A stretch of DNA of 64,000 nt from Heterohyrax brucei (lineage: Eukaryota; Chordata; Mammalia; Hyracoidea; Procaviidae): positions 97,060,171-97,124,170 of the forward strand of contig CM053144.1 of assembly GCA_028571685.1 (NCBI GenBank), given 5' to 3'. The translations under genes were made by a program, and so were the position numbers. Shown here in pieces: positions 45,434-56,706 of the stretch (the stretch's first letter is position 1; every line of letters starts with the position of its first letter). The notes under the pieces were generated by a model. It worked only from the letters and a program-made list of their open reading frames with translations, searched no databases and was not told the DNA's origin.

Positions 45434-45512
45434 AAAAAAACAAACAAACCAACTCACTGCTGTTGAGTCAATTTTGACTCAGTGACCCTATAGGACAGGG
45501 TAGAACTGCTCT
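45434..45512 (-). repeat. AfroSINE 3' half
   Basis: 'CACTGCTGTTGAGTCAATTTTG' and 'CCTATAGGACAGGGTAGAAC' in antisense. Truncated at the core. Confidence 0.8.
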
Positions 45513-45590
45513 TCTCTTATGGTATAAAAGGTATCCTGTCTCTTGTGGCATAAAAAGTGTCCATTTACTCATGGCATAAAAAGTAAAAGT
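45513..45590. repeat. Three-unit degenerate minisatellite
   Basis: Three consecutive units of about 23-28 bp built on CTC(TT)(A/G)TGG(T/C)ATAAAA(A)G. Starts at the broken end of the SINE. Confidence 0.6.
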
Positions 45591-46063
45591 ATACAAACTT
45601 ACATTATGATGAGCATTTATTAACTTAACATCAGTAAGTTATCTAAAAGTTCTTGGAAATTTTCTTTAAGTCTGTATACTATGAAACGTAACTGTTGAAA
45701 TAAAGTTTGTTCAAATATTCTTTCTGTTTAACTTTTATAATTTTTCACATTTCTCTCAATCTAATTTTAGTCCTTGAAGATTTTACCAACTGGATTTTAG
45801 AAATTATAAAGTCTCTGCTCAGCTAAGTCACTGATATGTTTATAACCTTCCATTTCTGACTAAAAGTGGAAATATTTTTTCAAGCCTTTCTAAGTGTATC
45901 TCACTGTGAATATTACTTTTTGGCTTTTTAGAGATTCCCAACAATAAACAGGACTTTTTTATGGTTTTATTATGACAGCAGTCTGCCTAATGTTTGATAA
46001 TTACACTAAAGAAGCATTTTTTTCCTCATTTTCTTGTCTTTTGAAAAGGTCTCAACTCAGATG
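45591..46063. other. Single-copy sequence
   Basis: No feature recognised. Confidence 0.35.
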
Positions 46064-46235
46064 AAAGACCTGGTGATGTAGTCATTACGCATTCAGCTGC
46101 TAACCAAAAGGTCAGCAGTTTGAATCTACAATGTCATTGGAAAGGATCTTTCAAAGGCTTCTCATAGATTTCAGAAACAGAGGTCTGAAGAGGCCTGATC
46201 CTGCTCTGCCCTAACTCTAATGACTCACAGCAGAC
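46064..46235 (+). repeat. Long-type AfroSINE
   Basis: 'GACCTGGTGATGTAGTCATTACG' head, 'GGTCAGCAGTTTGAATC' B box, long-type middle 'GGATCTTTCAAAGGC', then 'CTGATCCTGCTCTGCCC'. Diverged tail. Confidence 0.7.
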
Positions 46236-46784
46236 AAGATTGGGTCATCCCAATTCAATTACATATGTTTACGTTGACCTAGGTATTTTGAGGGGCTGTC
46301 TATCCAGTAAATACCAAAGTTCTTTAACACTATTGTAAATGAAATTGTTAATTATTGGCTTTTCTTTTTTTCCTAGGCTTGTCCTATAATTCCCTTTTCC
46401 TAACTATTGCACAGGGCTTTCATACCTGTGACTCTTCAGAAGTAGATCATCAGTTCTGTCTCTAGAGGTGCTTCTTTATGGATTTGAATGATGAACATTT
46501 TGGTTAGCTATAGATTACTTAACCATTTGTATCACCCAAGGAGTACTGTCAGTAAAACCTCATTAATGTCTGAAGGACTAGGAAGCAACTTTGGCTTCCC
46601 AAATGAGTACTGGTTTCTATTCTTTCTGATTTTTTTCTGGTCATTGTATGGTATTTAATATGGACTCTCATATTTTTGAGACATTTATACATATATCTGA
46701 TTTTTCCTATTAAAAAGATAAGATCCTTAAAAGCAGATAATCTGTGTAATTCACCATTTACATAAAATTTCTAGTTTCTAGTAC
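46236..46784. other. Single-copy sequence
   Basis: No feature recognised. Confidence 0.35.
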
Positions 46785-46960
46785 ACCAAAATCAAAACCA
46801 AACCAAACCCACTGCCATCGAGTCAGGTCCAACTCACAGTGACTCTATAGGCAGAGAAGAACTGCCTCATACAATGTCCAAGGAGCACCTGGAAGATTTG
46901 AACTGTCCACTTTTTGGTTAGCAAACATAGCACTTAACCATTATGCCAGTAGGGTTTCCT
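46785..46960 (-). repeat. AfroSINE
   Basis: Full-length antisense with long tail complement 'AAAACCAAACCAAACCCACTG', 'GCCATCGAGTCAGGTCC', 'TCCAAGGAGCACCTGG', 'TATGCCAGTAGGGTTTCC'. Confidence 0.9.
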
Positions 46961-47307
46961 TCTGGTACACAGTAGGAGGTAAATGGTACACTTCTAAATG
47001 AAATGAACCTTATTGTAACTGGACCATACAAACTTGATTTACTTTTTAATAAAATTTCTGTTCTATATATTATCTGTGAAAATTTTTAATCCATTTTTCT
47101 AAAAGTATGGAGCAGGAATTTTTGAAATGAAAATAAATTTCATGATAATACTAAAACAATTCTTGTCTTTTTCACACTCATTATCTCACAAATATATGGT
47201 GTTTACCAGAGGCACGACACGTGATGATGTACTAGATTTAATGCTGAAGCAGATATTAGCTCCAGGTGTTTTGGATTATATTAAATATTTCTTTTAAAAA
47301 AGTATTT
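46961..47307. other. Single-copy sequence
   Basis: No feature recognised. Confidence 0.35.
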
Positions 47308-47512
47308 ATATTAGGTATCTGGGTGGCATAAATGGGTTGTGCTCAACTGGCAACCAAAAAGTTGGTAGTTCAAATCCACCCAGAAGCATCATGGAAGAAA
47401 AGTCTTGGTGGTCTGCTTTTGTAAAGATCACAGCCAAGAAAACTCTATAGAGCAGTACTCCTCTGAAACATATCAGGTTTCCATGATTTAGAATCAACTC
47501 AATGGCACAAGA
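47308..47512 (+). repeat. Long-type AfroSINE
   Basis: 'TCTGGGTGGCATAAATGGG' head, 'GTTGGTAGTTCAAATCCACCC' B box, long-type middle 'GTCTTGGTGGTCTGCTTTTG' and 'AAGATCACAGCCAAGAAAAC', tail 'GAATCAACTCAATGGCAC'. The best preserved long-type copy. Confidence 0.9.
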
Positions 47513-47542
47513 TTATAGTAACTTTGTAAAAAAGCATTTATA

Positions 47543-48098
47543 TGAGGTCTGACAATTAAGTACATGAACTTAATTGTTCTAAGTGCTACATATCTCATTG
47601 CTGAATATCACTACGATCACCTTTGAAGTACTCCCCTTGGGAAGTTATGCACTGAAGGCAGTGCATAGTCCACCCTTCAAAACAATTTTGGAACTCTTTT
47701 TGGAATGGCCATTGCTCATGACAGCACAGCGGTAAGTTTGCAAACTTAATTGTAAAGTTGTCTGTGAGGGAGTTTTTAGCCAGTGAACAAATAACTGTAT
47801 GGGAACACCCTCCCTATTCACCTGATCTGGCCCCCAGTGACTTTTTCTTTATACAAAGATAAAGAAAACATTGAAAGGAAGTTATTTTGATGACATTCAG
47901 GACAAGGATAATACGACAACAGCTCTGATGACTTTCCGAAAGAGAGTTCCAAAATTTCTTTCAAGGATGGATGAAGCACTGGCAGTGGGACACACTTTCC
48001 CATGAGGAGTACTTCAAAGATAACCATAGTGATATTCACCAATGAGGTAAGTAGTACTTTTTCTAGGAAAAGTTTGCAGACTTAATTGACAGCCCTTG
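47543..48098 (+). mobile_element. Foldback mariner (Tc1/mariner) element, copy 1
   Basis: Left end TGAGGTCTGACAATTAAG and right end CTTAATTGACAGCCC are mariner-type terminal inverted repeats, with TA to the left. The right half carries the C-terminal part of a mariner transposase in sense: YSPDLAPSDFF at about 47815-47847, including the Asp of YSPDL that is the usual third catalytic residue. The left about 117 bp (47597-47713) are an inverted copy of the transposase 3' end (47925-48042), so the element folds back on itself. The N-terminal DNA-binding part and first two catalytic Asp are absent. Non-autonomous. Confidence 0.8.
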
Positions 48099-48170
48099 TT
48101 TGCTGTGAAAAGTCATGTTTCAGTAGAGAACAAAGTGCTGTAGGTTAGCTGTTGAATAGCCAGAAAACCC
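48099..48170. repeat. Segment repeated at 49441-49515
   Basis: With the last bases of the mariner copy, the stretch 'TTTGCTGTGAAAAGTCATG...GTAGGTTAGCTG' matches 49441-49515 at roughly four of five positions. Identity of the repeat unknown. Confidence 0.6.
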
Positions 48171-48252
48171 ATTCTCTAGTAATTAATGTTGGCAAAACAA
48201 GCCCTTAAAACAATGCTGAGTAGAGGAAGTACCACTCCAAAACTTTATTCAG

Positions 48253-48338
48253 GAATCGAATCCAAACCAAGTCAATTCAAGTACATTCCAACTCATATAC
48301 TATCATATAAGATAGAGTAGAACTGCCTCATAAGGCCT
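48253..48338 (-). repeat. AfroSINE 3' half, diverged
   Basis: 'CCAAACCAAGTCAATTCAAG', 'ATTCCAACTCATATAC', 'AGAGTAGAACTGCCTCATAAG' in antisense. Truncated. Confidence 0.65.
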
Positions 48339-49440
48339 TTAATTAGTTCTAATGGGATTAGCAATAAATCTGATATCAGAATGTGTAAGTTTGAATTTTG
48401 ACTCTATTTATTGGGCAAGTCTTTGGAGGATACTTTTTTTTTCTTTCTCATTAGTAAATAGAGATAATAATAATATTTTTAACACTTACAGATTACTCCA
48501 TGCAATCATCATTTAACTTTCTAAACAGAAGACACAAAGTAAATAACTATTGTTGTTCTCAATTTACAAAAATTATACGCCTCCAGGTAACTTAAATCAT
48601 AAAGGAAGAAACAATATTATACAATTTGAATGGCTGAAGTTTATTATTAAATTTAGTATATTTTGTTATACAGTCAAGTATGCTATTAGTCATATGTAAG
48701 ATCCCTGAAGAGGGGTTATATACTTATTTTTATTCAGACAGTTTATTGAGTATTCTTTTTACTTTTTTTGACTAAAGAGCATATTTATTTTTTTAAAAAA
48801 GACTTTATCTTCAGGATATTACTATGTTACCACACTTCACCCCATCCATCTTGCAGAAGTGTTGATACAGTGAATGTTACAAAGAAAGCAGATGCAAACA
48901 TATTGAAGGATTGTAACCAATATTAATTAACAAAGAACAACTTTCTTCTAAGTAATTATAAAATATTTATATTAAAAAAATAAGAAAGTATAAAAGGAAA
49001 TAGGGGTTTCAGAATACACAAAATCTTTACATTTCATCAAATACATTCAGTCCTGGCTAGAGTGTAAAAAATGGAAATAGGACTACTATAGTACAAAACC
49101 CTTACTGCAGCACACTTTACACATCTGTAATCCAAGCCTACTCTTACCCCATAACACTTGTAACTCAACTGTTTCCCAATCTGTTACACCCATTGACAAA
49201 AGAACAATCTTCTTCTTAATCCAGTCTTTGTTGTAAGACTGGTATATTTGGGTATCAGTTTGGCAAACAAGACAGCTATGATCTGAAAAATCATTTTTGT
49301 GAACACTCTAATGAATTTAATTGCCTATATTTTTGAATTTATTCTTTTAATTTTCTGTGTATATAACCATGCACTGTAGAAATGACGATAATCATCTCAG
49401 TCTTCCCAGTATTTGAAATGAAGTTTCATTCACTTCATGA
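48339..49440. other. Single-copy AT-rich sequence
   Basis: About 1.1 kb without a named repeat. Faint MIR-like wording near 48440-48590 was too weak to call. Confidence 0.35.
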
Positions 49441-49515
49441 ACTTAATCAGCAGTCCTTGTATGCTGTGAAAAGCCATACTTCAGGAGAGAAGAAAGTGTT
49501 ATAGGTTAGCTAGTC
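49441..49515. repeat. Segment matching the right flank of mariner copy 1
   Basis: 'ACTTAATCAGCAGTCCTTG' followed by 'TATGCTGTGAAAAGCCATAC...GGTTAGC'. The first part resembles the mariner right end, so this may be the 3' remnant of a third, larger relative. Confidence 0.55.
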
Positions 49516-50929
49516 AAATGCTAAATATTAAACTTTTGTATTCTGCCTCCAATAATAAGAGAAAGTTATCTTCATCTGGAAAATAGCTTGACTCTTTTTT
49601 TCAGCAGTTTTCTGAAGTGACTGAAGAAAATAACATCCATCACTATTAAGTCAGACTTGGCAATTTTATTTTTTGACTACTCCATGGTCTTTTCTTGACT
49701 ACCACCAAAAAAGAAAAAAAGAAAAGAAAGGCCTATGGCAGGGCTAGGATGGCAGAATAGTCAAAAACTTCCTGTGATCACCTTAACAACAAAGAGAAAC
49801 CAAACAAAAAAAAAAATTGAACAGAGTACATAGGACATTCTAGAAGCCCTGAATATCAAAGGGAAAGTTGAGAAATCAGACTGAGAAACCAGGAAGGGAC
49901 AGTAACTTCAGAAGTACCTAGGATTGGCCAGACCTGAGCTAGAGAGAATCTGCACACCACAGGTGGATTGGCATCAGCCAGTATGAAGAGCAAATCAGTG
50001 GTGCTCAGATAGCATCTTCTCAACAGGCTAGACAGAGCAGTGGAGAGCCTGCTCATGTCTCTAGAATCAGTGAAAGGTACCATTCAATTATTAAAAGTAA
50101 ATTGCTTACATCTAACCTGCCCTGGCCGGATCTAAAACCTTCCTTCAGGCAAAACTTCTCTCCTTTTCCCCAGTACTTCCCCCACCTTTCTGTGCACTGC
50201 ATCAAGCTCCATATTCTGACACACTTCCTGGGACAGAAATAAGACACTTTATGCATCCTTTGAGCTATTCACCCACACAGAAAAGGGAACAATTTAACAA
50301 ACAGGTGTAGTAAAATTCTTACAGTTCCCAAACCTACAAACTCAAGGCAGAAACAGGTCCTCTGCCTAGATGCAAGCATAAAGGGTCCACAGACCTAAAA
50401 AGATCTTCAGCATTGCAAATAACATACAGTGTGTCTATAGTCCTGCAGCAAAATCATTTATCCACTCACTTTAATAGGTACAAGCTGTCCTTACTGACAC
50501 TTACAGATGGCTGTCAGGCCCTTAAATTTCTCAGTGCATGCAGCCAGTTAACTTTGCTTACACCAATGACCCTTGCCTATCTAGGACTGTAGGAGAGAGC
50601 CTACACCACACACTTGGTGACTCACTACCTGGGCACCTGAGCTGAATACATACAAAAACAGTAAACCTAGGCACACAGGCCGAGTAATAGCTCTAACTAC
50701 CCAATAACAAAAGCTTAAAACAAATAATCAAACTGGCTCACATGACCAGCTCATCTGGGCATTTCAAAACAACAGAACATAGTAAGTAAACATAAATAAC
50801 TACATCAACTAACTGATGGCTTGGAAACAACAGTCAATATCAAATCACTTAAAGAAGCAGACCCACAATCAGTTCAGAAAACTCCCAAAACAAAGAATAG
50901 AACAATTGACCAGACAAAGAAAAATTTCT

Positions 50930-51935
50930 CTTATTACTGGAGGCAAAATACAAAAGTTTAATATTTAGAAATCTTCAGATCCAGCGAAACAGAGGGAGGG
51001 GGAAAAAAAAAAGAATAGGCTGCAAGAAAACCTTGACTGACAGCAGATTAATAACAAAATTACAGAATTAAACAACTCAATAGAAAATCACAAGATTGGA
51101 ACTGAGGAAATGTAAGTCAAAATTAGTGATACTGAAGTTAAAGCAATATATTCAAGAAAACTCAGATAAAAGAATTTTGAAAAATGAAGATACACAAGTG
51201 TCATGTGAAACTATATTAAGAATTGTATTAAGAGGAATAATTTATGGATGATTGGAGTACTGGAATACGGTGGCAGGATAACAGAAAATACAGAGAGAAC
51301 TGTTGAAGATTTGTTAACAGAAAACTGCTGTGATATCATGAAAGATATCCAAGATGCTCATAGAATTTCACACAAGGTATACCAAAAGAAAGACATGAAA
51401 ATATTTTATAATCAAACTTACCAAAACTAAAGCTAAAGAAAGAGTTTTAAAAGTAGCTAGGGATAAACAAAAAGTAATCTACAAAGAGTCAGCAAGATTA
51501 AACCTGGACTACTCAGCAGATACCATGTAGGCAAGCAGGCAGTGGGATGACACACATAGAGCCTTGAAGGATAAAACAGTAGCCAGGAATTATGTACCCA
51601 ACAAAACTGTCTCTCATATATGATGATGAAATTGGGACATTTCCAGATAAATAGAAATTTAGGGAATTTGTACAAACCTAACCAAAACAACTACCCTTGG
51701 TGGCAAAGTGGTTAAGTGTTATAGCTGCTAACAGAAAGGTCGGCAGTTCAAACCAACCAGGTGCCTCTTGGAAACTCTATTAGGCAGTTCTACTCTGTCC
51801 TCTAGGGTCACTATGAGTTGGCAGCAACTCGATGGCAGTGGGTTTGGTTTTAGTTTAACCAAAATGACAAGAAATACTATAGGGAGCCTTTTGGTTAGAA
51901 ACCTCAATAACATCAGATAATAACCAAACACTTGA
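50930..51935 (+). pseudogene. L1 ORF1 remnant
   Basis: The region contains lysine/glutamate-rich segments and 'TVEDLLTENC...IQDAHRISHKVY' at 51248-51430, a decayed ORF1-type sequence, followed by 'GCCTTGAAGGATAAAACAG' and 'CATATATGATGATGAAATTGG'. Multiple stops. A SINE at 51688-51855 interrupts its 3' part. Confidence 0.6.
51688..51855 (+). repeat. AfroSINE inserted in L1, with TSD
   Basis: Full-length sense copy ('CCCTTGGTGGCAAAGTGG', 'GGTCGGCAGTTCAAACC', 'GGCAGTGGGTTTGGTTTTAG'). TAACCAAAA at 51679-51687 and 51856-51864 is a 9-bp target duplication. Confidence 0.95.
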
Positions 51936-53805
51936 ATGTTGGACAGAGAAAACAGGTATCAACCTTGATAAGAAAGTTGCAAAAATAAGTTAAGGCAAAA
52001 ACATTGAAAACAGGGAAATAAAGATGTCAATATGTGAAAGATGACAACAGAAAAGTGAGGTTAAAAAATGAAGTCATACATCTTTTATATGGTGGGAAAA
52101 TCAAAGTTATACAAAGAAACAAGGAGTGATTCAAATTTAGAAAAACAGGAGTATATACTTAGGTAACCACAAAGGAAATTACCAATCCTATATATCAAAA
52201 TACAAGAAAAACTGAAATCAAAGCAAACACAAAACCAGAAACAGTGAAAAAGACAAAATGAAAACCAAGAAAAATTATCACAGGAAATTAAGTGAAAAAA
52301 AGAAATTGAACAGCACACATACAAAAGCATCAAAATGACAGCACTAAATTCATACCTATCAGTAATTATGCTGAATGTAACTAGATTAAATGCACCAACA
52401 AAGAGACCAAGAATGGCAGAGTGGATTAAAAAGAAAACACATTCGGATCCGACTCTACGGCATAACAGACATGCCTCAGACTTAAAGACAAGACTAAACT
52501 AAACTCAAAGAATGGAAAAAATATATATCAAGCAAACAACATTCAAAAAAAAGAGCAGGAATGGCAATAGTAATTTCTCTGAAAATACATTTTAAAGTAA
52601 AATCAACCACAGCAGACAAGGAAGGACACTGCATAATGATTAAAGGGTAAACACTTCAGGAGGACATAACCTTACTCAATATTTATGCAACCAATGATAG
52701 GGCCCCTAGATACACTTAACAAACTCTAACAGCATTGAAAAGAGAAATAGACATTTCCACCATAACAGTAAGAGACTTCAACACTTTCGATGAAAGATGG
52801 AAAGATCTATGTCGCAATCAACCAACTTCACCTCATGGACACATACAGTACACTGCACCCAACAGAAGTCAATGTAAATGAAATATCCTCCAGAATACAC
52901 CACATATTAGACCATAAAGCAAACCTAAACAAAATCCAAAGCACTGACATAATGCAAAGCATCCTTTAGATCATAAAGCCATAAAAATATAAATCAATAA
53001 CAGAAAAGGCAAGGACAAAACAATCAAACATGGAAATAAACAACACCTTGTTCAAAAATACCTTGGTTATAGAAGAAATTAAAGACAGACTGAAGTCATT
53101 CACAGAAACAATGAGAATATAAGCATGCCCTAACAGAACTATGGGACACAACAAAAGCAGTACCCAGAGGTTAATTTATCTCAGTAAACACACACAATCC
53201 AAAAGAAGGGCTCAAATCAAAGCCTCAACCCCATGACTCAAACAATTAGAAAGACAGCAGCAAAAGAAGCCCTCAGACAACAAAAGAAAGCAAATAATAA
53301 AAATTAGTGCAGAACTAAATAATTAGAAAATAGATAAATGATTGAAAGAGTTAAAAACTAGTTCTTTGAAAAGATCCACAAAATCAAGAAACAAACTGAC
53401 CAAACCAGCAAAAGAAAATCAAATAACCTGAATGAAAAATGAAGTGGGTAACATCACAGTGGAACTAACTGAAATTAAATCATAACAGAATGCTATGAAA
53501 AATTGTACTCAAATTTGAAAACCTAGAGAATATAGACAAATTCTTAGAAGGCTCCTACCTACCTAAACTAACCCAAACAGAGGCAGAACAACTAAATAAA
53601 CCCAGAACAAAAAAGGAAATTGAAAAGGTAATTTGAAAACCCCCAACTAAAAGAATCCCTTGCCCAGCTGGCTTCATTGGAGAATTCTCCAAAATTTTCA
53701 AGGAATTAACACTACCATACTAAAGGTATTTCACAGCTCACAGCAAAGAAAAGGATAAAATACCCTCCAACTCATTCTGTGAAGCCAGTATAACCCTGAT
53801 ACCAA

Positions 53806-53943
53806 AACCAGGTGAAAACTGATTCTGACTCATAGCAACCCTATAAGAACTGCCCCTTAGTGTTTCCAAGGAGTGCATAGTGAATTCAAACTGCTGACCT
53901 TCTCGATTAGAAGTTATAGTTCTTAACCACTATGCCACTAAAA
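53806..53943 (-). repeat. AfroSINE inserted in L1 ORF2
   Basis: Antisense: 'CTGATTCTGACTCATAGC', 'GTTTCCAAGGAGTGCATAG', 'CTTAACCACTATGCCAC'. L1 text 'ATACCAAAACC' resumes as 'ACACTATGAGAAAG' on the right. Confidence 0.85.
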
Positions 53944-54255
53944 ACACTATGAGAAAGAAAAAAATCAGACAAATATCTCTTAGAAACTTAGATTCAAAAA
54001 TCTTCAACAAAATATAACAACATATAAAAAATAATTAACCATGACCGAGTGGGATTTATACCAGGAAGGCAAGGATAGTTCAACATTAGAGAAAAAATCA
54101 ATGTAATCAGTCACATAAATACAACAAAGGCAAGAACCTCTTGACTTTATCAACTGATGCAGAAAAGGTAGTTGAAAAAGTTCAACACCCATTCATGTTG
54201 AAAACTCAGCAAAATAGGAATAGAAAGAAAATGATTGAACATAATAATAGGTATA

Positions 54256-54410
54256 AAAACAGCATGGTGCTTAAGTGCTATGGCTGCTAACCAGAACATC
54301 TGTAGTTCAGATTTGGCAGGCACTCCTTGTAAACTCTATGAGACAGTTCAACTCTGCCTATAGGGTTGCTGTGAGTCATAAACAACTTAATGGCTTGGTT
54401 TGGTTTTATA
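54256..54410 (+). repeat. AfroSINE inserted in L1 ORF2
   Basis: 'AGCATGGTGCTTAAGTGCTATG', 'CTGTAGTTCAGATTTGGC', 'CTATAGGGTTGCTGTGAG', tail 'GGCTTGGTTTGGTTTTA'. L1 resumes as 'AAAGCTAGTAGTCAACG'. Confidence 0.85.
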
Positions 54411-56149
54411 CAAAGCTAGTAGTCAACGTCACCATGAATGGAGAGTCTAAAAGCATTCCCCTTAAGAACAGGGACTGGAGAAGGATGCCATTCATCACTA
54501 TTTTTATTCAGCATTGTGCTGGAAGTTCCAACCACAGAAACCAGGAAAGATAAAGAAATAAAGAACATTCAGATTGGTAATAAAGAAGTAAAAGTATCTC
54601 TATTTGCTAATGATATAACCTTATACACAGAAAATTCTAAAGGATCTGAAAAATTAAAAAAATGAACAAATGAAAATGACTGAAACTAATAGAAAAGTTC
54701 AGCAAAGTATCAAGATACAAGATAAACACACAAAAATCAGCTGGATTCCCCTATACCAATGAAAAGAATATCAGGAGGAAATCACCAAATCATTACCATT
54801 TACAATATTCCCCAAGAAGATAAAACACTCAGGAATGAATCTTCTCAGGTATGTAAAAAACCTATACAAAGACAAGATACCAAAAGAGACCTATAAAAGG
54901 GCAGAAATACACCTTACTCACTGATAAGAAGACTCAACATTGTGAAAGTATCTACTCTGCTCAAAGTGATCTATAGTCACAGTGCAATCTCAGTACAGAT
55001 TCCAATGGCATTTTTTAATGATATGGAGAAACAAATCACTAACTTCATATGAAAAGGGAAGAACCTCAGGATAAGTAAAGTGTTACTGAAGATGAACCAA
55101 GTGGTAGGCCTCATCGTTACCTGGTGTTGAAACCTATTGCACTGCTGCTGTAGTCAAAATAGCCTGGTATTAGTGCAAAAACAGACGCATAGACCAAAGG
55201 AACAGAACAGAGAATCCAGACATAAGAATTATCTACTCATAAGCATCTGACACTTTGCAAAAGCTCAGTCTTTAACCGAGTAAAAGACAGTCTCTTTAAC
55301 AAATGGTGTTGGCACAAAGGATATTCATCTGCAAAAAGATGAAACAAAACTGGTATCTCTCACCTTGCACAAAAACTAACTTAAACTGGATAAAAGACCT
55401 AAACGTCAAATCTAAAACAATAAAGATCATGGAAGAAAAAGTAGGAGCCCTAACACAAGGCACAAACAGAGTACAAATCATTACTAACAGTGCACAAATA
55501 CCAGGGGAGGAAATATATAACTCTGAGCTCCTGAAAATTAAACACTTAATGCTCATCCACAGACTTCACCAATAGAGTAAAAAGACAACCAACCTACAGA
55601 CTGGGGGGAAAAAAAGGCTTCGACCAATCCAATCAGCACCTAATCTCTAAAATGAGTAAGGCACTGCAAAACCTCAACAAGAAAAAGACAAATAATTCAA
55701 ATAAAAATTGGCAAAGGATATGAACAGGCACTTCATTGAAGACGACTTCCAAGTGGCTAACATATCTATGAAAAAATGCTCAGAATCATTAGCCATTAGA
55801 GAACTGCAAATTAAAACTACAATGAGACACATCTTACCCCAACAAGGCTGGTATTAATCTAGAAAAATGAAATAATAAATGTTAGAGAGGAGGTGCCTTC
55901 AGCCTTGCTTGTGGGTTTGTAAACTGACAAAACCACTTCGGAAATCAATTTGGAGCTTTCTTAAAAAGCTAGAAATAAAAATATCATATGATCCAGCAAT
56001 CTCACTTCTTGAATATATCCCATAAAAATCAGAGTTGCTATACACGTAGATGCATGCACACCAGTGCTCACTGCGGCACTGTTCACAATAGCAAAAAGAT
56101 GGAATCAACCTACATGCCCATAAACAGAAGAATCGATAAACAAATTACT

Positions 56150-56706
56150 ATAAGATTTTTGACAAAAACTTAATTGTTCTTAGTGCTACATACCTCATTG
56201 CTGAATAGCACTACGGTCACCTTCGAAGCATTTCCCTTAGAAAGCTATGCCCTGATATCAGTGCCTAGTCCACCTTTCAGAACAATTTTGGAACTCTTTC
56301 TGGAATGACCATTGTGCAAGGTGGCAAGGTGTCAAGTTTGCAAACTTAACGGTACAGTTGTCTGTGAGGGAGTTTTTAGTCAGTCAATAAATAACTATAT
56401 TGGAACACCCTGCTTACTCACCTTGTCTGGTCCCCAATGACTTTTTTCTTTACCCAAAGATAAAGGAAATAATGGAAGGAAAACATTTTGACAGCATTCA
56501 GGACATCAAGGGCAATACAATGACAGCTCTAATGCACATTCTGGAAAAAGAGTTTCAAAATTCCTTTAAAATGTGGACTAGGTGCTGGCATCAGTGCATA
56601 GCTTCCCAAGGGGAGTATTTCAAAGGTGATAGTAGTGATATTCAGCAACGAGGTATATAGCACTTTTCCTAGGATGAGTTTTTTAACTTAATTGGCAGTA
56701 CTCATA
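56150..56706 (+). mobile_element. Foldback mariner element, copy 2, inside L1
   Basis: Interrupts L1 between 'GATAAACAAATTACTATA' and 'TATTCACACAATGG'. Sense ORF 56400-56660 is the transposase C-terminus ('MEHPAYSPCLVPNDFFLYPKIKEIMEG'); the catalytic-position Asp of YSPDL is Cys here. The left 56198-56314 is an inverted copy of 56527-56652, the same foldback layout as copy 1. The left terminal repeat is shortened. Confidence 0.8.

Noticed and set aside
52441-52465. TCGGATCCGACTC inside L1 ORF2, resembling a SINE-tail micro-insertion
   Set aside because: The length between conserved L1 words is unchanged and L1 itself has a GATCC word here, so chance divergence is the simpler explanation.
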